From Dyella_A sp035685805 (GTDB lineage Bacteria > Pseudomonadota > Gammaproteobacteria > Xanthomonadales > Rhodanobacteraceae), in the NCBI RefSeq assembly GCF_035685805.1, contig NZ_DASSAB010000013.1, positions 18,948-82,947 on the forward strand: DNA of 64,000 nucleotides, in the 5' to 3' direction. Positions within the stretch are counted from its first letter, which is position 1. Every line of letters begins with the position of its first letter. Shown here one piece after another: positions 1 to 8,668 of the stretch. The notes under the pieces are model-generated. The model was given only the letters and a program-made list of their open reading frames with translations. It was not told where the DNA came from and did not search any database. Both the position numbers and the translations under genes were made by a program.

Positions 1-26
1 TGCACCTCACATGCGGATCGTGAGGA

Positions 27-2192
27 TCAATTGACCGTCGTGGTCAGGGTGACGCCCGAGTACGTCTGGTACGCACGCACGTTCATGTAGTACGTGGTGT
101 TGCTGCTCGGCGTGAACGTGCAGCTCTCGTTGTTGCCGGTCTTGTACGGACGACAGTTGTAGCTGGACGTCGTCGGTGCACTGCCCGCCTTCACGTACAG
201 ATCCGCATCGCCGGTACCACCGGAGATCGAGATGGTCACCGTATGACCGGCGGAGACGGCCTGGGTGTAAGTGGTGGAAACACCACCCGTGCTCACCGTC
301 GGCAGGCTGACCGAGCCGCCGGTGCCACCGCCGCCACCACCGCCGCCGGCGGTGTAGGAAGCCTTCACCGTCACACCGGAGTACGCGGCGTAGCCGTGGA
401 CCTTCAGGTAGTACTTGCCCGCCACCGGCGAGGCCACCGTGCAGCTTTCGGAGTTGCCGGTCTTATACGGGCGGCAGTCGTAGCTGGAGGTGGTCGGCGC
501 ACTGCCGGCCTTGGTGTACAGGTCAGCATCACCGGTACCGCCGGAGATCGACATCACCAGGTTGGTCGCGCCCGACGGCACCGTGATGAAGAAGTCGTTG
601 TCCGCCCCCGTGGCCGCGCTGACGCCGGTCACTGCCACGTTGTTCTGCAGCTCGGCCGTGGTACCGCCACCACCGCCGCCGCCACCGCCGCTGGGGCAGG
701 TCACGCCCACGCCGGAGAACGCCGTGGCCACGTTGGCCGCGCTGTAGCCCAAATCGGTCGCCGCCGACTCCACGCCGCAGGCGCCGGAGTTGAAGGTGGA
801 GGTGGCTGTCCAGTACGACTTGTTGGCCAGCGCGAACACCTGGAACGCCTTCTTCACGTCCCAGCCGCTGGTCTTGGCGAGCAGGCAGAACGCCTTGTTG
901 TAGACGCCCGACGAGTAATGCACGTCCAGGCCGGAGTTGTAGTTGGCGGCGTTGTCGATCGAGCCACCGTCCTGCGGCGGGTTGCACATGTAGCGCAACG
1001 CGTCGCCAATGCCGGCACTGGTCTTGACGATGTCGCGACCCACCAGGAAGTCGGCGGCGCCACGGTCATAGAACTCCGCCGCTTCGCCGGCGATGTCCGA
1101 GTACGCCTCGTTCATGCCGCCGGACTGGCCGGTGTACTGCAGGCCCGAGTTCTGCTCGGTGTAGCCGTGGCTGATCTCGTGGCTGGTCACGTCCAGCGAC
1201 ACCAGCGGATAGAAGGTGCTGGCGCCGTCACCGAAATACATTGCGGTGCCGTCCCAGAACGCGTTCTCGTAGTTGCTCTTGTAGTGCACGTTCATGCGCA
1301 GCTTGATGTTGAGCGGCGGCGCGCCGGTGTAGGCCTGGTACATGTCGTGCACCACGCCACCGAAGTGGTGGGCGTCGTTCACCGGCGAGTAGGCGCCGTT
1401 GACTGCGTCGGTGTTGCTGTTGGGGCAGGTGAAGCTGACGATCGACCCGCCGCTGGTACCGCGGTTGAGGTTGTACGTCACCACGTTGGTGTTGTTGAGC
1501 GTGCAGGTGCTGCCGGACTGCGTCACGTCGAGCGCTGCGTAGTCGGTGCCGTAGGTGTACTGGCCGGTCTTCTGGTTACCGCCGGGGCCGGTAGCACTGG
1601 CGTAGGTCAGGCCGTTCCAGCTCTGGATCACCTCGCCCGTGTTGGCGTCGATGATCGCGGTCGGGCGCGACGGCTGGCCGTTGCCGCTGACCACGTACGA
1701 GGTGCGATAGACCAGGCGGGCCGGGCCGTTGTCCTGCGGGTAGACGAACAGGTCGGCCTGCGGGTTGCTCATGCGGGCGCCGCCCGCCAGCGAGGTGTGG
1801 GCATGCGCCTGGAGTGCGCTGATCGCCTTGGCGCCGGTCAGGTGCGGCACCACCGACACCAGGTCCGAATCCAGGTTCTGTGCCAGCTCGCCGGTGGCGC
1901 GCAGAGCATGGCCGTTGGCGTCCTGCACCACGGCGACACTGCGGCCGTACACCGGCACGCCGCGATACATCTGCTGCTGGCGAACCACGTGGCGACCGTT
2001 GGCGATGGCGACCGAGCTGCGCGCGACCAGCGCACTATTGGCGCCGAGGCCGAAATGGGCCGACAGCGACGCTGCGGGGACACCGGCAAGATTCTGGGCG
2101 TGAAGGCTGTGCGTGGTGGCGGCGGTGGCGACGGACGCCGTGGCCATGCCGATCGCGGCGACCAGTACTTTCAAACGAAGACTGCTCTGCAT
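27..2192 (-). CDS. Secreted M4 (thermolysin-family) metalloprotease with two C-terminal PPC domains
   Basis: 721 residues. An N-terminal signal peptide (about residues 1-24) is followed by an FTP/propeptide region (about 60-190) and an M4 catalytic domain (about 200-500). The zinc motif HEISH is at 338-342 and the downstream glutamate of NEAYSD is at 362, the classical gluzincin set, so the enzyme should be active. Two poly-glycine linkers (about 502-510 and 615-622) separate two PPC-type beta domains of similar sequence (both contain GTGDADLY and a DCRPYKTG / NCRPYKTG stretch). PPC domains usually help secretion or folding and are often removed during maturation. The start is supported by an AGGAG Shine-Dalgarno just upstream. 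It probably acts outside the cell as a broad-specificity endopeptidase. It stands alone. Family assignment is certain; substrate is unknown. Confidence 0.95.
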   Translation of the reverse strand: MQSSLRLKVLVAAIGMATASVATAATTHSLHAQNLAGVPAASLSAHFGLGANSALVARSSVAIANGRHVVRQQQMYRGVPVYGRSVAVVQDANGHALRATGELAQNLDSDLVSVVPHLTGAKAISALQAHAHTSLAGGARMSNPQADLFVYPQDNGPARLVYRTSYVVSGNGQPSRPTAIIDANTGEVIQSWNGLTYASATGPGGNQKTGQYTYGTDYAALDVTQSGSTCTLNNTNVVTYNLNRGTSGGSIVSFTCPNSNTDAVNGAYSPVNDAHHFGGVVHDMYQAYTGAPPLNIKLRMNVHYKSNYENAFWDGTAMYFGDGASTFYPLVSLDVTSHEISHGYTEQNSGLQYTGQSGGMNEAYSDIAGEAAEFYDRGAADFLVGRDIVKTSAGIGDALRYMCNPPQDGGSIDNAANYNSGLDVHYSSGVYNKAFCLLAKTSGWDVKKAFQVFALANKSYWTATSTFNSGACGVESAATDLGYSAANVATAFSGVGVTCPSGGGGGGGGGTTAELQNNVAVTGVSAATGADNDFFITVPSGATNLVMSISGGTGDADLYTKAGSAPTTSSYDCRPYKTGNSESCTVASPVAGKYYLKVHGYAAYSGVTVKASYTAGGGGGGGGTGGSVSLPTVSTGGVSTTYTQAVSAGHTVTISISGGTGDADLYVKAGSAPTTSSYNCRPYKTGNNESCTFTPSSNTTYYMNVRAYQTYSGVTLTTTVN

Positions 2193-2765
2193 TGCTGACT
2201 CCTGGACATTATCGGAACTGACGACCGTGCACCGGCTGCATCAGCTCCATTTATGAGTTGCCACACTTCCCAGCGTGGCTTCCTAGTTCGCTTGGCTTGT
2301 CGAGCGATGCCTGTCGATCTACCGCGGCCTCCCCCCGTCGCTTCCTGCCCGGGCTGCGATGGATCACCGAACGGAAGCCAGAAAACGCCTACGGCCTCCA
2401 CAGGATCATCCGTCAACCTCCCCGCCAACGGACCTACCGACCATAGGCGCCGCGGAGGACAGCAACAAGGTGAATAATTCCTATGGGGGCAGCGACTTAA
2501 CGCCCTGCCCGCGTGGCGGCACCGGTGCCGGCGCAAGCCAAGACAAGGTCTTGCAGGCTTTTGATTTCCTGCGACGCAAAACCTTGCGGCGCCGAACGGC
2601 GCGCTGAAGTGTGATCGTGATCAAGCAGCGGCAAATTCTTGCGGCGCTGCCGCCTGCCCAGGCGCAGAAAGCACATGCCAATGCCGCCTGGAAGGCCGCT
2701 GCCGAAGAAACCTTTGCGCCCGTTGGGAGCGCGCAACGCCGTGTCCACGCGCGCCAGGAGCGTGC
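2193..2765. other. Intergenic region, no gene recognised
   Basis: 573 bp between the protease start and the SufT stop. It should hold the protease promoter and leader (minus strand) near 2193-2260. The rest has only short overlapping open frames with no family resemblance, plus G+C-rich imperfect inverted repeats such as the GCGGCGCCG/CGGCGCGC run near 2587-2605. I see no RNA gene or clear terminator. Confidence 0.5.
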
Positions 2766-3323
2766 TCAGAGCATGCCGGTCTCGAGCTTGGCGGCGTCGG
2801 ACATCATCGAGTGGTTCCACGGCGGGTCGAACACCAGGTCGACGTCGGCCTCGGCCACCGTGGGGATGAGCTCGATCTTGGTGCGTACGTCGTCGACGAG
2901 GATGTCGCCCATGCCACACCCCGGCGCGGTGAGCGTCATCTTGACGTACACCTTGCGCTGATCCTGCGCAGCGCTCTCCAGGCTCACGTCGTAGACCAGC
3001 CCCAGCTCCACCACGTTGATCGGAATTTCCGGGTCGAACACGGTACGCAGTTGCTGCCACACCAGCTGCTCGACATCGTCGTCGCTGGCGTTGGCCGGCA
3101 GCTCGATCGCCGGCGGCGGCTCCTTGCCCAGAGCGTCGGCCTCGCTGCCCGCAATACGGAACAGGTTGCCCTCCACGTACACGGTGAAGCTGCCGCCGAG
3201 CGCCTGGGTGATGTAGCCGATCTGGCCTGCCGGCAGCACCACGATCTCGCCCTGCGGCACCATCACGGCGTTGCAGTCCCGCTCGAGGGTGAAAGGTTCG
3301 CTGCTCAGACTGAAACCGCTCAT
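2766..3323 (-). CDS. sufT: SufT family Fe-S cluster assembly protein (MIP18/DUF59 domain)
   Basis: 185 residues. The C-terminal half is a MIP18/PaaD-like domain (about 85-175) with the family signature DPEIPINVVELGLVYDV (97-113) and TAPGCGMG, whose Cys136 is the reactive cysteine typical of the family. The N-terminal 80 residues are the beta-rich extension specific to SufT-type proteins. SufT supports maturation or repair of Fe-S proteins, mainly under high Fe-S demand. Here it is separated from any suf or isc operon. The start ATG at 3323 follows AACAGGATAGGC, a weak Shine-Dalgarno. A CATAAT-like -10 element (complement of 3368-3376) lies about 45 bp upstream. Confidence 0.9.
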   Translation of the reverse strand: MSGFSLSSEPFTLERDCNAVMVPQGEIVVLPAGQIGYITQALGGSFTVYVEGNLFRIAGSEADALGKEPPPAIELPANASDDDVEQLVWQQLRTVFDPEIPINVVELGLVYDVSLESAAQDQRKVYVKMTLTAPGCGMGDILVDDVRTKIELIPTVAEADVDLVFDPPWNHSMMSDAAKLETGML

Positions 3324-3524
3324 GCCTATCCTGTTGATGCGTCCACGCCCGGAGGGCGCCGGATGCCTATTATGCCCGGCCGCGGCGCCACGCCGCCCGG
3401 ATCGACCATCGCATCACGTCGGGTTGCCGCAGGCGGGAATCAAGGCGCGGGAGCGGCGCGCTATCATGTGCGTTTTGCCCCGGACCCATGCCGTGACGCA
3501 GTCTCAGCCCCGGCGCCGCGCCCC

Positions 3525-3965
3525 GTGACGCGGCTGCGCGCCGCCTTTGCCGCGATCTTCGCCTTGCTCAGCGCGGGCATGCTTGGCCTTGCCGCGGGCG
3601 CGCTGTGGATGTTGCCCACGGCCTACCTGCAGACGCGCCTGCCGTGGCTGGCCTGGCCACTCGGCGCGCTGCTGGGTTGGGCGGTCGCCCGCTGGGTAAC
3701 GCCGCGCGTCTGGGCGCCGTGGCTGGCTGCCGGTGCGACCGTGCTTGCGGCCGCTTACGTCAGCGTGCTGATCGTGGCGGCCAAGCTGGCGGGCAACATG
3801 GATCTGGGCCTGACCGAGGCCATGCGCGTCGCCGGCGCATCCATGCTTTGGTCGCTCACGCGGCTGTCGTTGACCGCGGGGCAACTGCTGTGGGTGGCCA
3901 GCGGCGCGGCGATCTCTGCCGCACTGGCCTGGCGCTGCCGCCGCCCCCGCACCATCAGGGGTTGA
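3525..3965 (+). CDS. Small four-helix membrane protein, unknown function
   Basis: About 146 residues if the GTG at 3525 is the start; GTG 3468 is an in-frame alternative and no in-frame ATG exists nearby. The sequence is almost entirely hydrophobic, with four predicted helices: about 8-28, 34-54, 61-86 and 100-130. It ends in a basic RCRRPRTIRG tail, so it is probably an inner-membrane protein. It converges on pntB and ends 2 bp before the pntB stop codon. No domain recognised. Codon use and composition match a real gene, but the start is uncertain. Confidence 0.6.
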   Translation: MTRLRAAFAAIFALLSAGMLGLAAGALWMLPTAYLQTRLPWLAWPLGALLGWAVARWVTPRVWAPWLAAGATVLAAAYVSVLIVAAKLAGNMDLGLTEAMRVAGASMLWSLTRLSLTAGQLLWVASGAAISAALAWRCRRPRTIRG

Positions 3966-3966
3966 G

Positions 3967-5400
3967 TCAGCTCTCCAGCGTCTTCAGCGCCGCCACCAGC
4001 TCGCCCGCTGCCGCCTGTCCGTCGCCGTAGAGCATGCGCGCGTTGTCGGCGTAGAACAGCGCATTCTCGATACCGGCAAAGCCGGTGCCGCGCCCGCGCT
4101 TGATGACGATGACATTCTTCGCCGCCGACACGTCCAGGATCGGCATGCCGTAGATCGGTGAGGCCGGATCGGTCTTGGCCAGCGGATTGACCACGTCGTT
4201 GGCGCCGATCACCAGCGCCACGTCGGTGTTGGGGAACTCCGGGTTGATGTCTTCCATGTCCACGATCAGGTCGTACGGCACGCCGGCCTCGGCCAGCAGC
4301 ACGTTCATGTGCCCGGGCATGCGCCCGGCCACCGGATGGATCGCGAAACGCACCTTCACCCCGCGCTCGATCAGCAGCTTGGCCAGTTCCCATACCTTGT
4401 GCTGCGCCTGCGCCACGGCCATACCGTAGCCGGGCACGATCACCACGCGCTCGGCGTACGCCATCATCACCGCCGCGTCGCTGGCCTCGATCGCCTTCTG
4501 GCTGCCGGCGATTGCCTGTGCCTCGCCGCCGGCGGCGGCGCCGAAGCTGCCGAACAGCACGTTGCCGATCGAGCGGTTCATTGCCTTGGCCATCAGCTGG
4601 GTGAGCAGCGTGCCGGCCGCGCCGACCACGGTGCCGGCGATGATCATCGCCTCGTTGCCCAGCACGAACCCCTCGAACGCCACCGCCAGCCCGGTGAAGG
4701 CGTTGTACAGCGAGATCACCACCGGCATGTCGGCGCCGCCGATCGGCAGCGTCATCATCAGCCCGAACAGCAGCGACAACCCGAAGAACGCCGCGATCAA
4801 CGGCACCGTGAGGTGCCCCGCCACCAGCATCGCGCCGCAGACCACCGCCAGCGCGAGCACCACCATGTTGATCACGCGCTGGCCAGCGAACACGAACCGC
4901 CGGTCCAGCCAGCCCTGCAACTTGGCAAAGGCGATCAGCGACCCGGAGAAACTCACCGCACCGATCAATGCGCCGAGCACCGCCAGTGCCAGCTGTGCCG
5001 TGGCCGGCGTCGCCGCCGGATCGGCGCTGAAGTGGGCGCCATCCAGCAGCACCACGGCGCTGCCGGCGTAGCCGACCAGTTCGACCGCACCGATCGCCGC
5101 TGCCGCACCACCACCCATGCCGTTGTAGAGCGCCACCATCTGCGGCATGTCGGTCATTGCCACCCGCTTGCCGGTCCACCAGGCCGCCGACACGCCCAGC
5201 AGCACCGCCACGCCGATCAGTGCGCGATTGTGGATCTGCGGCAGGGCGAAGGTGATCAGCACGGCCAGCAACATGCCGTAGCCGGCCCACACGATGCCGC
5301 CGCGCGCGGTGCGCGGCGAACTCATGCGCTTGAGGCCCAGGATGAACAGCAGCGCGGCCACGAAGTAGCACGCCTTGATCAGGGTCGGCAGCCAGGTCAT
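3967..5400 (-). CDS. pntB: NAD(P) transhydrogenase subunit beta
   Basis: 477 residues, the usual length. The N-terminal two thirds forms the membrane domain (domain II, about eight or nine helices up to residue 270). The C-terminal domain III (about 290-477) carries the NADP(H)-binding GYGMAVAQAQ motif and the MNVLLAEAGVPYDL and IGANDVVNPLA signatures. With PntAA and PntAB it forms the proton-translocating transhydrogenase that uses the proton gradient to make NADPH from NADH. Its ATG shares one base with the pntAB stop codon (TGATG), so the two are translationally coupled. Confidence 0.97.
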   Translation of the reverse strand: MTWLPTLIKACYFVAALLFILGLKRMSSPRTARGGIVWAGYGMLLAVLITFALPQIHNRALIGVAVLLGVSAAWWTGKRVAMTDMPQMVALYNGMGGGAAAAIGAVELVGYAGSAVVLLDGAHFSADPAATPATAQLALAVLGALIGAVSFSGSLIAFAKLQGWLDRRFVFAGQRVINMVVLALAVVCGAMLVAGHLTVPLIAAFFGLSLLFGLMMTLPIGGADMPVVISLYNAFTGLAVAFEGFVLGNEAMIIAGTVVGAAGTLLTQLMAKAMNRSIGNVLFGSFGAAAGGEAQAIAGSQKAIEASDAAVMMAYAERVVIVPGYGMAVAQAQHKVWELAKLLIERGVKVRFAIHPVAGRMPGHMNVLLAEAGVPYDLIVDMEDINPEFPNTDVALVIGANDVVNPLAKTDPASPIYGMPILDVSAAKNVIVIKRGRGTGFAGIENALFYADNARMLYGDGQAAAGELVAALKTLES

Positions 5401-5711
5401 CAGTGGCTCCCCCCGGACTTGCTGCCGCCGGGCTTGCTCGACTTGAACATCTCCAGCATCCGCTCGGTCACCACGTAGCCGCCGGCGGCGTTGCCGGCGC
5501 CCAGCAGCACGCCGATGAAGCCGATGACGGTCTCGAATGTGGTTTGCGCGTGCCCTAGCGCGATCATCGCGCCCACCAGCACAATGCCGTGGATGAAGTT
5601 GGAGCCGGACATCAGCGGCGTGTGCAGGATCACCGGCACCCGCGCGATGATTTCGTACCCGGTGAACGCCGCCAACATGAAGATGTAGAGCGCCAGGAAC
5701 CCGTCGATCAT
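5400..5711 (-). CDS. pntAB: NAD(P) transhydrogenase subunit alpha, part 2 (membrane part)
   Basis: 103 residues with three hydrophobic helices (IDGFLALYIFMLAAFTGYEII, a central helix, and the FETVIGFIGVLLGAGNAAGGYVV segment). It is the membrane-embedded part of the alpha subunit in organisms where alpha is split in two. A GGGAGGGG Shine-Dalgarno precedes the ATG at 5711, and a TATGAT-like -10 (complement of 5744-5749) lies about 35 bp upstream, so the pntAB-pntB pair probably has its own promoter. The soluble part of alpha, pntAA, is not adjacent but 1.7 kb away at 7390-8493, on the far side of a sigma-factor operon on the other strand. Confidence 0.93.
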   Translation of the reverse strand: MIDGFLALYIFMLAAFTGYEIIARVPVILHTPLMSGSNFIHGIVLVGAMIALGHAQTTFETVIGFIGVLLGAGNAAGGYVVTERMLEMFKSSKPGGSKSGGSH

Positions 5712-5804
5712 GACCCCTCCCTGCCGGAACGGCGTGGTTTCCGCATCATACGGTCGCCCGTCAACGCGTGCGAGCCTGCCGCGTTGAGTGCTGGAATCGA
5801 ACCG

Positions 5805-6443
5805 ATGGACACCGACCATGAGCCAGCGGACCGCGCGCAGGCCGCGCCCGTGAACAGCCTCGCCACCGCGCTGGGTGACGGCACCGTGGCAGGCGAAGCG
5901 GCCGCGCGTCCGCTGCCGGTATCGCTCGATGCGTTTCTGGCGGACGTCGAGCGGCGCGCTTTCCGCATGGCGGAGTTGCAGCTGGGGCACCGCGAGGACG
6001 CTTTCGACGCGGTGCAGGACGCCATGCTGAGACTGGTGCGGCACTACCGCGAGAAGCCCGCGGCGGAATGGAGCCCGCTGTTCTGGGGCATCCTGCGCCG
6101 GCGCATCGTCGACTTGCAGCGCCGACGCAAGGTGCGCTCGATCGTGGTCGGCTGGCTCGGCGGCGGACGCGACGGCGATGGCGACGAGCTGCCGGCGTGG
6201 GAGCCGGCGGATCGCTCGCCGGGGCCCGCGGACCGGCTGCAGGATACGCAGGCCTACCGCGACATCGCGCACGCGGTGAAGGGCTTGCCCCGACGCCAGC
6301 GCGAAGCGTTCATGCTGCGCGTGCTCGAAGGGCTGGACGTGGCCGACACCGCCCGTGCCATGGGATGTTCCGAAGGCAGCGTGAAAACCCATCTGTCGCG
6401 CGCCATGCACCACCTGCGCGACCAACTGGAGGAATGGCGATGA
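5805..6443 (+). CDS. ECF-type RNA polymerase sigma factor
   Basis: 212 residues from ATG 5805; GTG 5850 is an in-frame alternative. Region 2 is visible around residues 45-105 (AFDAVQDAMLRLVRHY, WSPLFWGILRRRIVDLQRRRK) and region 4 around 150-205 (LPRRQREAFMLRVLEGLDVADTA followed by the helix-turn-helix GCSEGSVKTHLSRAMHHLRDQL). A loop of about 30 residues rich in G, D and P separates them. This is the group-4 sigma layout. It overlaps the next gene by ATGA and heads a three-gene operon with a membrane protein and a DUF3106 protein. That layout resembles the sigma / DUF3619-like / DUF3106 operons I recall from other xanthomonads, where the second gene is a candidate membrane anti-sigma factor. 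The inducing signal is unknown. Confidence 0.9.
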   Translation: MDTDHEPADRAQAAPVNSLATALGDGTVAGEAAARPLPVSLDAFLADVERRAFRMAELQLGHREDAFDAVQDAMLRLVRHYREKPAAEWSPLFWGILRRRIVDLQRRRKVRSIVVGWLGGGRDGDGDELPAWEPADRSPGPADRLQDTQAYRDIAHAVKGLPRRQREAFMLRVLEGLDVADTARAMGCSEGSVKTHLSRAMHHLRDQLEEWR

Positions 6444-6823
6444 CTTCGCCCGACACATCGATCCAGCAGCGCGCCCGCGCCGCCTACCGGCAGGCCGGCC
6501 GCGAGCTCGATCCGGCCATGGCGCGACGCCTGGCGCAGGCCCGGCGCGATGCGCTGGCTGCGGCCGTGCCCGGCCCACGACTGACGCGGCTGCTGCTGCC
6601 TGCCGGCGCCTTCGCCGTGCTGGCGCTGGCCAGCTTGATGGCGTGGCCGCCGCGGCACCGCAGCGCCGCGCCGCAGCCGGTCGTGACCACCAACCCGACC
6701 GGCGAAGACAACGAGCTCCCGCCGGACGCGGATAGTGCCGATCCGGCGCTCTACCAGAACCTCGATTTCTACGGCTGGCTGGCGGCAAACGATCGGCCGC
6801 CACCGGCGCGGCCGAAGCCATGA
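6440..6823 (+). CDS. Single-pass membrane protein in sigma-factor operon, candidate anti-sigma factor
   Basis: 127 residues. The cytoplasmic-looking N-terminus (1-48) is rich in Arg and Ala, one hydrophobic helix follows (about 50-68, LLLPAGAFAVLALASLMAW), and the acidic, proline-rich C-terminus ends NLDFYGWLAANDRPPPARPKP. The start ATG 6440 overlaps the sigma stop codon (ATGA) and has GGAGG 7 bases upstream. Position right after an ECF sigma gene plus a one-helix topology suggests a regulator of that sigma, but no zinc-binding anti-sigma motif (HxxxCxxC) is present. It resembles the DUF3619-type proteins seen in such operons; this is from memory and unverified. Confidence 0.72.
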   Translation: MTSPDTSIQQRARAAYRQAGRELDPAMARRLAQARRDALAAAVPGPRLTRLLLPAGAFAVLALASLMAWPPRHRSAAPQPVVTTNPTGEDNELPPDADSADPALYQNLDFYGWLAANDRPPPARPKP

Positions 6824-7329
6824 TCCGTCCGCACCGCGTTGGCGCCTTCGTTCTGCTGGCCGTGCTGGCGCTGGCCGGCGCGCTGTCGCCGGCCAGCGCG
6901 CAGCAAGCGCCGGCGGCTGCGTCCGCGCGGCCGTGGAGCAGCCTGTCCGCCGAACAGCGTGAGCTGCTCGCGCCGCTGCGGGCGGACTGGGATGCGCTGC
7001 CGCCACGCAAGCAATCGCACATGCTGGACAAGAGCCGCCACTGGCTGACGCTGCCGCCGACGGAGCGCGACAAGATCCGCGAGCGGATCGCACGCTGGCA
7101 CCAGATGACGCCGGGACAGCGCAAGCTGGCACGCGAGAACATGCGCAAGTTCCACCGCTTGCCGCCAGCGCAGCGCGATCAGTTGCACCAGGCCTACCAG
7201 CGCTTTCAGCAGCTGCCGCCGGCACAGCGCGAGCGGCTGCTCAGGCAATGGCGCTCGCAGACCATCGAGCAGCGCCAGCAGTGGCTGCGCGAGAACCGCT
7301 ACACCGCACCCGCGGGCGACACACCCTGA
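6820..7329 (+). CDS. DUF3106 exported protein
   Basis: 169 residues with a signal peptide (about 1-28, ending SPASAQQA). The mature part is built of short helical repeats of about 20 residues on the pattern LPPxxRxxxxxxxxRWxxL (around 45, 65, 88, 108 and 128), the DUF3106 pattern, so it should form an extended charged alpha-helical periplasmic protein. The ATG overlaps the preceding stop codon (ATGA), so it is coupled to the sigma and membrane genes. Periplasmic location makes it a candidate sensor or target in this sigma system, but that is inference. Confidence 0.85.
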   Translation: MIRPHRVGAFVLLAVLALAGALSPASAQQAPAAASARPWSSLSAEQRELLAPLRADWDALPPRKQSHMLDKSRHWLTLPPTERDKIRERIARWHQMTPGQRKLARENMRKFHRLPPAQRDQLHQAYQRFQQLPPAQRERLLRQWRSQTIEQRQQWLRENRYTAPAGDTP

Positions 7330-7343
7330 ACGCGTAACCGCAA

Positions 7344-7364
7344 ACGCCCCGCAAACCGGGGCGT
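7344..7364. terminator. Probable bidirectional terminator
   Basis: Inverted repeat ACGCCCC-N7-GGGGCGT between the converging DUF3106 and pntAA genes. On the minus strand the stem is followed by TTTGCGGTT, a modest T-rich tract, so it fits pntAA best. Confidence 0.6.
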
Positions 7365-7389
7365 CAGTCCGGTGCCGGGCGGGTCCGGC

Positions 7390-8493
7390 TCAGCCGGTGA
7401 ACTGCGCCGTGCCGTCGCGGGTCAGGCAGCTCTTGGCGACTAGTTCGTCGTCGTAGTCCGGCGCCAGCGCGTCGTTCTTGACCAGCAGCTCGAGGAAATT
7501 GAACACGTTGCGCGCGTACATTTCCGACGCGTGCAGGGGCGCACCGGCCGGCAGGTTCAACGGTCCGATGATGGTGACGCCGCCGTGCTCCACCCGCTCG
7601 CCCGGGCGCGTCAGCTCGCAGTTGCCACCACTTTCGGCGGCCAGGTCCACGATCAGTGCGCCGGGCTTCATGCCCTGCACCATGGCAGCGGTGAGGATCT
7701 TCGGCGCAGGCCGGCCCGGGACGGCCGCCGTGCTCACAACCACGTCGAAGACCTTCAGGTGCTCGGCCAGTGCCTGCTGCTGCGCGGCGCGCTCCTCGGC
7801 CGACAGCTCGCGTGCGTAACCGCCGGTACCCGCAGCACTCACGCCCACCTGCAGGAATTTCGCTCCCAGCGACTCCACCTGTTCGCGCGTTTCCGGGCGC
7901 ACGTCGTAACCCTCTGTCTGCGCGCCCAGCCGGCGCGCGGTGGCGATCGCCTGCAGCCCGGCCACGCCCGCGCCGATCACTAGCACCCGCGACGGACGGA
8001 TGGTGCCGGCCGCGGTGGTCAGCATGGGAAAGAACTTCGGTGCCGCTTCGGCGGCGATCAGCATGGCGCGGTAACCCGCTACCGCAGCCTGCGAGCTCAG
8101 CACGTCCATCGCCTGGGCGCGCGTGGTCCGCGGCAGCAGTTCGAGCGAAAAGGCGCTGAGCCCGCGCGCGGCCATGGCGGCCAAGCGCGCGTCGGCGCCG
8201 TAGGGACGCAGCTGCCCCACCACCGTCGCCCGCTCGCGCAACTGGCCGAACACGGCATCCTGCGGCGGCAGCACGCAGGCCAGCACGTCGGCCTGGGCGC
8301 ATACCTCGGCAGCCGATCCGAACGTGGCGTCGGCGTAGACGCCATCGGGGAACCCGGCCGAGGCGCCTGCATCGCGCTCCAGCATCACGCGCCAGCCGCG
8401 GGCGTGCATCTTCTTTGCCATCTCCGGGGTGATCGCCACCCGCCGTTCGCCGGCGGCAGTCTCGCGCAAAGCGGCCACAGTGATCGGCATCAT
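7390..8493 (-). CDS. pntAA: NAD(P) transhydrogenase subunit alpha, part 1 (soluble NAD-binding part)
   Basis: 367 residues from ATG 8493 (a second ATG follows directly). A GGGGA Shine-Dalgarno lies 4-7 bases upstream. It carries the alanine dehydrogenase/PNT N-terminal domain (about 4-135; RRVAITPEMAKKM) and the NAD-binding Rossmann domain (about 160-330; VLVIGAGVAGLQAIATARRLGA). It ends without membrane helices, as expected of the split alpha subunit. It pairs with PntAB and PntB to make the proton-translocating transhydrogenase. The partner genes lie 1.7 kb downstream, beyond a three-gene operon on the opposite strand and a terminator, so it must be transcribed separately from them. Confidence 0.95.
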   Translation of the reverse strand: MMPITVAALRETAAGERRVAITPEMAKKMHARGWRVMLERDAGASAGFPDGVYADATFGSAAEVCAQADVLACVLPPQDAVFGQLRERATVVGQLRPYGADARLAAMAARGLSAFSLELLPRTTRAQAMDVLSSQAAVAGYRAMLIAAEAAPKFFPMLTTAAGTIRPSRVLVIGAGVAGLQAIATARRLGAQTEGYDVRPETREQVESLGAKFLQVGVSAAGTGGYARELSAEERAAQQQALAEHLKVFDVVVSTAAVPGRPAPKILTAAMVQGMKPGALIVDLAAESGGNCELTRPGERVEHGGVTIIGPLNLPAGAPLHASEMYARNVFNFLELLVKNDALAPDYDDELVAKSCLTRDGTAQFTG

Positions 8494-8668
8494 GCTTTCC
8501 CCGCTGGATAAGTCCGGGCATCGTAGTGCGCCACCCGGCGCTTGGCGACTGCCTCCCGGCGCCCTGCAGCGCCCGCCCGCGGCGGTATGAACCGCCCGCC
8601 GCCGCGCAGTAGACTGGCCCGCCAACGGTGACCGGCGAGGCCGCCCGCGGGGTCACCCGGAGACCCAG

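Noticed and set aside
2540..2610. Possible c-di-GMP riboswitch (GACGCAAAACC-like stretch)
   Set aside because: The matching GGGCAAACC half and the GAAA tetraloop pairing are missing, and no gene follows in the right direction.
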